Source: an uncultured Enterobacteriaceae bacterium
GTDB taxonomy: Bacteria; Pseudomonadota; Gammaproteobacteria; Enterobacterales; Enterobacteriaceae
DNA length: 52,699 nucleotides
NCBI GenBank assembly: GCA_947631255.1
Contig: CANRKT010000017.1
Location: forward strand, 1 to 52,699
Reading direction: 5' to 3'
Every line of letters begins with the position of its first letter. Within the stretch, counting starts at the first letter, position 1. Under the pieces are notes generated by a model. That model worked only from the letters and a program-made list of their open reading frames with translations, ran no database searches and was not told the origin of the DNA. Below are positions 49,250 to 52,699 of the stretch, one piece after another. Both the position numbers and the translations under genes were made by a program.

Positions 49250-50284
49250 TTACTGTAATGACTGGCGTACTCGGTCTCTTTCAGTCACAAATTCCTCAAC
49301 AAATTCAGCGCCGATAATCTTGGTATGTTTGTCGAATACTGGCTGAACAACAGCGCGCAGTTCATTCATATCCTCAGGAGATAAAGTACTGATTTTCATT
49401 CCATTTTCTTCAAGCTGCTCGAGCGCGTGTTCAACCTGACTGATCTCTTGAGCGCGCTGGAAAGTACGAGTCTCTTCTGCTGCACTTCTGACAATCGCTT
49501 GCTGTTCTGGTGTCAAAGTGTCGAACCATTTTTTAGATACCACCAGTGCAACTGGGGTATACACATGGTTGGTCGTAGTAAGGTTATTTTCAACTTCATA
49601 GAGTTTGTTCTGGTACATATCGACTACTGGGTTTTCATGACCATCCAGCACCCCTGTCTCCAATGCCGTAAAGACTTCTGAGTAAGCCAGTGGTACAGGA
49701 TTGATCCCCATCGCCTGGAAGCTGTCGATAGCAACCTTGGTTGGCATCACGCGGATCTTTAAGCCTTTCATATCTTCAAGTGAGTTCACTGCATGTTTGT
49801 TATTGGCCAAGTCACGGAAAGCACCGCCACTCCAAGTCAATGGGTACATACGCATTCCATAAAGATTCTCAAGCATTTTCTGACCTACAGGGCCATCCAG
49901 AACTTGAGCCGCTTCTTCATGACTTTGGAACAGGAATGGGAAATCAAAAATTTGTAGCTCTTTCTGACGTCCGGCTAATGGTGATAATGAGCCCAGATAG
50001 AATTGCTGCACATTCCCCTGGATTGCCTGTAGCATCTGCTGCTCTGATCCCAGCGTTGAGGAGCTAAATATATCGATCGTAATCTCACCGTTGCTTTTTT
50101 CTTTAACCGTATCGGCAAAGCGCTGCATTGCGATACCACGCGGGTGGCTATCAGTAAAAATGTGTCCAAGGCGGGCTGTTTTGACTTCGTTAGCGTACGC
50201 CATGGTTGCTGTCATCAGAGAACTTAATGCCAGACCGCCAGCCAAGACCCACTTATTAATATTTTTATAGTTTATCAATGACAT
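49250..50284 (-). CDS. TRAP transporter periplasmic solute-binding protein, DctP family
   Basis: 344 residues from the ATG at 50284 (GGGGT five bases upstream); an in-frame ATG four codons earlier lacks such a site. The signal peptide is about 1-31, ending TMAYA before NEVKTARLGH. The DctP signature is MKGLKIRVMPTKVAIDSF, with the conserved Arg that binds a substrate carboxylate, then YSEVFTALETGVLDGHENP. The ligand is therefore an organic acid, probably a sugar acid or hydroxy acid. First gene of the operon, divergent from the dehydrogenase. Confidence 0.92.
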   Translation of the reverse strand: MSLINYKNINKWVLAGGLALSSLMTATMAYANEVKTARLGHIFTDSHPRGIAMQRFADTVKEKSNGEITIDIFSSSTLGSEQQMLQAIQGNVQQFYLGSLSPLAGRQKELQIFDFPFLFQSHEEAAQVLDGPVGQKMLENLYGMRMYPLTWSGGAFRDLANNKHAVNSLEDMKGLKIRVMPTKVAIDSFQAMGINPVPLAYSEVFTALETGVLDGHENPVVDMYQNKLYEVENNLTTTNHVYTPVALVVSKKWFDTLTPEQQAIVRSAAEETRTFQRAQEISQVEHALEQLEENGMKISTLSPEDMNELRAVVQPVFDKHTKIIGAEFVEEFVTERDRVRQSLQ

Positions 50285-50548
50285 ATTTAACCCCATATTT
50301 ATTGAATATATTTTTCGAAATGTGATTTTCTTCCTATATTTTCTACATAAAAACATCTTAATAGAGAGAAATTCTCCATTTACAAAAACAAATAACTGGA
50401 AAAATAAATCCAGCTTCCAAGGAGAATGATTTCGTTACTCAGCAAATGAATATCACACTTATTATCACCAGATAACCAATATTCTTCTTTCAAACCCCAG
50501 GGAAAACTCACCCTGTCAGATCAAGATTTTCAGTCCATAACAAATATT

Positions 50549-50707
50549 TGTGAGTGGTGTCACAAGATATGTAACATTACGCAGAAATAAGTCTTTACCA
50601 TCACTCGTTAGATATTTATGGCTTTTGTCTGGAAAAGTCACTAAGAATAAAACTGATGTATCAGATTTGTTGCATTTGTGCGGCTTGCATCACGAATTGT
50701 GATACAT
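50549..50707. promoter_or_regulatory. Divergent promoter region with a perfect CRP site and inverted repeats
   Basis: TGTGA-GTGGTG-TCACA at 50549-50564 matches the CRP consensus at all ten key positions. Further right, ATCAC-GAATT-GTGAT (50689-50703) is a perfect 15-bp inverted repeat, and ATGTATCA (50656-50663) is repeated inverted as TGATACAT (50700-50707). These lie between dctP (start 50284) and the dehydrogenase (start 50776) and probably serve both. The repeats are candidates for the GntR/FCD regulator. The rest of 50285-50775 is AT-rich with no gene. Confidence 0.7.
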
Positions 50708-50775
50708 TTTGTTGATGAGATGCTATTTTCCATGCTCTTTTAAATAAATCTAATACTTCAATTAGCTTTGGGCGA

Positions 50776-51747
50776 ATGATGAAAAATAAAAAAGTTGTTA
50801 TTTTAGAGCCAGGTTATAGTAGCTATTCAGCAGAGAGAAAAATACTCAGTGAAGTTAGTGCAGAATTGGCTGTTGTATCTGAAGATGCAAGCTTTGATGA
50901 AGTAATTTCTGCCGTTAAAGATGCTGAAGTCATATTATTACGCGACCGTCCATTACCTGCTAATATTATTGAGCATATGGAGAAAATAAAAGGTATTGTC
51001 CGTTATGGCGTCGGTTACGACAATGTTGATTGTGCCTATGCGACTGAACGTAAAATAGCTGTTGCTAACGTCCCGGACTATGGCGCAGATGCTGTAGCGG
51101 AGTACGCACTGGGATTAATGCTGACGGCCAGCAGACAAATTAGTCTCAGGGATCGTGAAGTCCGTCTGGGCGCGTGGAATATCGCGGAAAAAGCCCCCAT
51201 GCGTCTGATGTACGGTAAAACACTGGGTTTGGTCAGTTTTGGTCGTATTGCAAAATGTTTTCTTGCTAAAGCTAGTGCGATGGGACTAGAAAGAGTACTG
51301 GTTCACGACCCTTATGTCAGTGCCGAAGAGTGTGCCAAGTACAATGTGATCCCGGTCGATATCGATACGCTGTGCAGAGAGGCTGACTTTATCTCATTGC
51401 ATGCCCCATTAACTGAAGATACTCGCTATATTATCAACCAGCAACGCCTAGAGTTGATGAAGAGCACAACCGTTATCGTTAATACAGGTCGAGGTGGATT
51501 AATCGATGAAACTGCACTCTACCATGCCCTTGCAAATAAAAAGATTTTTGCCGCAGGTATCGATGTTTTTGAAAAAGAACCCGCCCTTAATGGCCATCCA
51601 CTTTTTGCTCTGACAAACTGCGTGGTCTCAGATCATACTGCCTGGTATAGCGTAGAGTCCTGTATGGAATTACAGACCAAAGCGGCTCAGGAAGCTGTAC
51701 GTATATTGTCGGGTGCGCAGCCAAAGCATTGGGTTAATCGCTGGTAG
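50776..51747 (+). CDS. D-isomer-specific 2-hydroxyacid dehydrogenase, CtBP-like group
   Basis: A 323-residue NAD-dependent dehydrogenase. The substrate-domain motif IVRYGVGYDNVDCAYATER and VANVPDYGADAVAEYALGLM are typical of the CtBP/phosphoglycerate dehydrogenase group. Catalytic residues are Arg in VNTGRGGLID, Glu in DVFEKEP and His in SDHTAWYS. The dinucleotide loop reads LVSFGRIA where GxGxxG is expected, so two of three glycines are Ser and Ala. No C-terminal ACT domain. Two adjacent ATGs (50776, 50779) are possible starts. It probably oxidises or reduces the acid imported by the TRAP system. Confidence 0.88.
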   Translation: MMKNKKVVILEPGYSSYSAERKILSEVSAELAVVSEDASFDEVISAVKDAEVILLRDRPLPANIIEHMEKIKGIVRYGVGYDNVDCAYATERKIAVANVPDYGADAVAEYALGLMLTASRQISLRDREVRLGAWNIAEKAPMRLMYGKTLGLVSFGRIAKCFLAKASAMGLERVLVHDPYVSAEECAKYNVIPVDIDTLCREADFISLHAPLTEDTRYIINQQRLELMKSTTVIVNTGRGGLIDETALYHALANKKIFAAGIDVFEKEPALNGHPLFALTNCVVSDHTAWYSVESCMELQTKAAQEAVRILSGAQPKHWVNRW

Positions 51748-51893
51748 TCCTGTAATCGATTGAACCCCACGGTAACCGAAGAACAAGGATGTTCTGCTAT
51801 AGACTTTGTGTATAGGGTAAGGATAACCATGCTATTCACTACGTAATTAGTGGGATTAAACAGAGGAATATTTTACGCTAGTTAATAATAAAA

Positions 51894-51935
51894 TTAACTC
51901 ACCATTTATCATTATAGTGAGTTAAGTATTTACTC
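51894..51935 (-). terminator. Probable terminator of the GntR-family gene
   Basis: TTAACTCAC (51894-51902) pairs perfectly with GTGAGTTAA (51917-51925) across a 14-base loop. On the minus strand TTTTATTATT follows. It lies between the convergent dehydrogenase and regulator genes, 28 bp past the regulator stop. Confidence 0.65.
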
Positions 51936-51952
51936 TTTCAAGTACAAAATAC

Positions 51953-52597
51953 TTACAGTAAATAAGGCTTCAGTGAGGGATCCAGATGTGATTTCAGCAT
52001 ATTAATCGCATTTTCCTGATCATTATTAAGCAGATATTCAGTAAATTCCCGATGTTCATCCACATTCTGTTGTGAATATCCTTTTTTATCTTTACGTCCT
52101 AATTGATTCAGCATAGCTAACATAAGAGTAGCAACAGAGTCATGTGACTTTCTGAGGTGTTCGTTATCGGCCATTTGAACAATAGATACATGAAACTGAT
52201 AATCATAGGTGCAGTATGAATCCCAGTCTTCTTCCGCAATTTTTATCTTCATGATTTCATTAATTGTCTCAAGATAACGACCTAACACACCATGGGTTCC
52301 ATTCTGGAAAACAATATCTACACAACCACATTCAATGACTGAACGAAAACGCATCATGTCATAAATTAGTTTTTTATCCAGATTAATGACAAAAGTACCA
52401 GATTGGGGCTTAACAATTAATAACCCTTCTTGTACCAGCATATGAATGGCATCGCGAACTGGAGTTTTACTGATACTAAACTCCTCAGCAATAATTTTCT
52501 CTGAAATCTTCATGCCAAACGGCATCAATCCATTAACAATTCTATCTTTCAACCGTTTATAGACTACATCCTTGAGTAGGATTTCAGATAAAGACAT
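51953..52597 (-). CDS. GntR-family regulator with FCD effector domain
   Basis: 214 residues from MSLSEILLKD (52597), where AGGAGG lies 8 bases upstream; the frame stays open further but without such a site. The N-terminal winged helix reads VVYKRLKDRIVNGLMPFG, then IAEEFSISKTPVRDAIHML. The helical FCD domain (about 85-210) shows RFRSVIECGCVD, the DYQFHVSI metal-site Asp/His motif and a late DEHREFTEYLL His. FCD regulators respond to organic acids, which suits the TRAP/dehydrogenase neighbours. It converges with the dehydrogenase. No gene is visible from 52598 to the window end. Confidence 0.9.
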   Translation of the reverse strand: MSLSEILLKDVVYKRLKDRIVNGLMPFGMKISEKIIAEEFSISKTPVRDAIHMLVQEGLLIVKPQSGTFVINLDKKLIYDMMRFRSVIECGCVDIVFQNGTHGVLGRYLETINEIMKIKIAEEDWDSYCTYDYQFHVSIVQMADNEHLRKSHDSVATLMLAMLNQLGRKDKKGYSQQNVDEHREFTEYLLNNDQENAINMLKSHLDPSLKPYLL

Positions 52598-52699
52598 AAA
52601 ACACGCCTCCTGATAAGAGAAGATATTCTCATTCATTGTATTAATTGATTTACAGTTTACCGCATAAAAGATCAATATTATATAAACTTAACAGTGATT

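Overview
The window is chromosomal DNA from a gamma-proteobacterium of the order Enterobacterales, but not Escherichia coli itself. Every nar and mal protein aligns end to end with its E. coli counterpart while differing at many positions, and rhiTN (rhamnogalacturonan use) and a TRAP transporter locus suggest a plant- or gut-associated genus. I cannot name the species from sequence alone.

Region 1 (1-4000) is a worn accessory segment. It starts at the 3' half of a CAU-anticodon tRNA-Ile2 gene. Next comes a small GC-rich module: a MarR-type regulator divergent from a 65-codon gene, a SAM methyltransferase and a short-chain dehydrogenase, with two inverted repeats in the divergent promoter. 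After it lie fragments of a Fic protein, a P4-type integrase and a GH43 beta-xylosidase, all broken by frameshifts. This looks like the scar of an island at a tRNA.

Region 2 (4100-11300) is a complete xylonate/xyloside locus, xynR(yagI)-yagH-yagG-yagF-yagE: IclR-type regulator, GH43 beta-xylosidase, GPH-family transporter, xylonate dehydratase and 2-keto-3-deoxy-acid aldolase. Products would be pyruvate and glycolaldehyde. A perfect 6-5-6 inverted repeat covering a TATAAT box lies just upstream of yagE and is a good candidate for the XynR operator. A CigR-family secreted protein gene follows.

Region 3 (12185-23346) is the nitrate respiration locus narL-narX / narK-narGHJI, in E. coli order, with perfect FNR boxes in front of narK and narG, and NarL heptamers and a probable IHF site at E. 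coli-like distances.

Region 4 (23367-26280) is rhiTN, for uptake and hydrolysis of unsaturated rhamnogalacturonides, with a perfect match to the KdgR core upstream.

Region 5 (26399-42990) holds the whole maltose/maltodextrin system in one block: malPQ divergent from malT, one small DUF1471 gene, then malEFG divergent from malK-lamB-malM. In E. coli these are two distant loci. MalT boxes, CRP sites and an mRNA-stabilising type hairpin between malE and malF are visible.

Region 6 (42989-52699) is mixed: a small unknown ORF, a periplasmic 5-hydroxyisourate hydrolase, yoaC, an alpha/beta hydrolase, a ROK sugar kinase, then a three-part TRAP transporter divergent from a D-2-hydroxyacid dehydrogenase and a convergent GntR/FCD regulator. 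A perfect CRP site lies in the TRAP/dehydrogenase divergent promoter. The substrate of this last locus is unknown, and it is the best candidate here for an uncharacterised catabolic system. I see no CRISPR array, intact insertion sequence, rRNA or recognised defence system.
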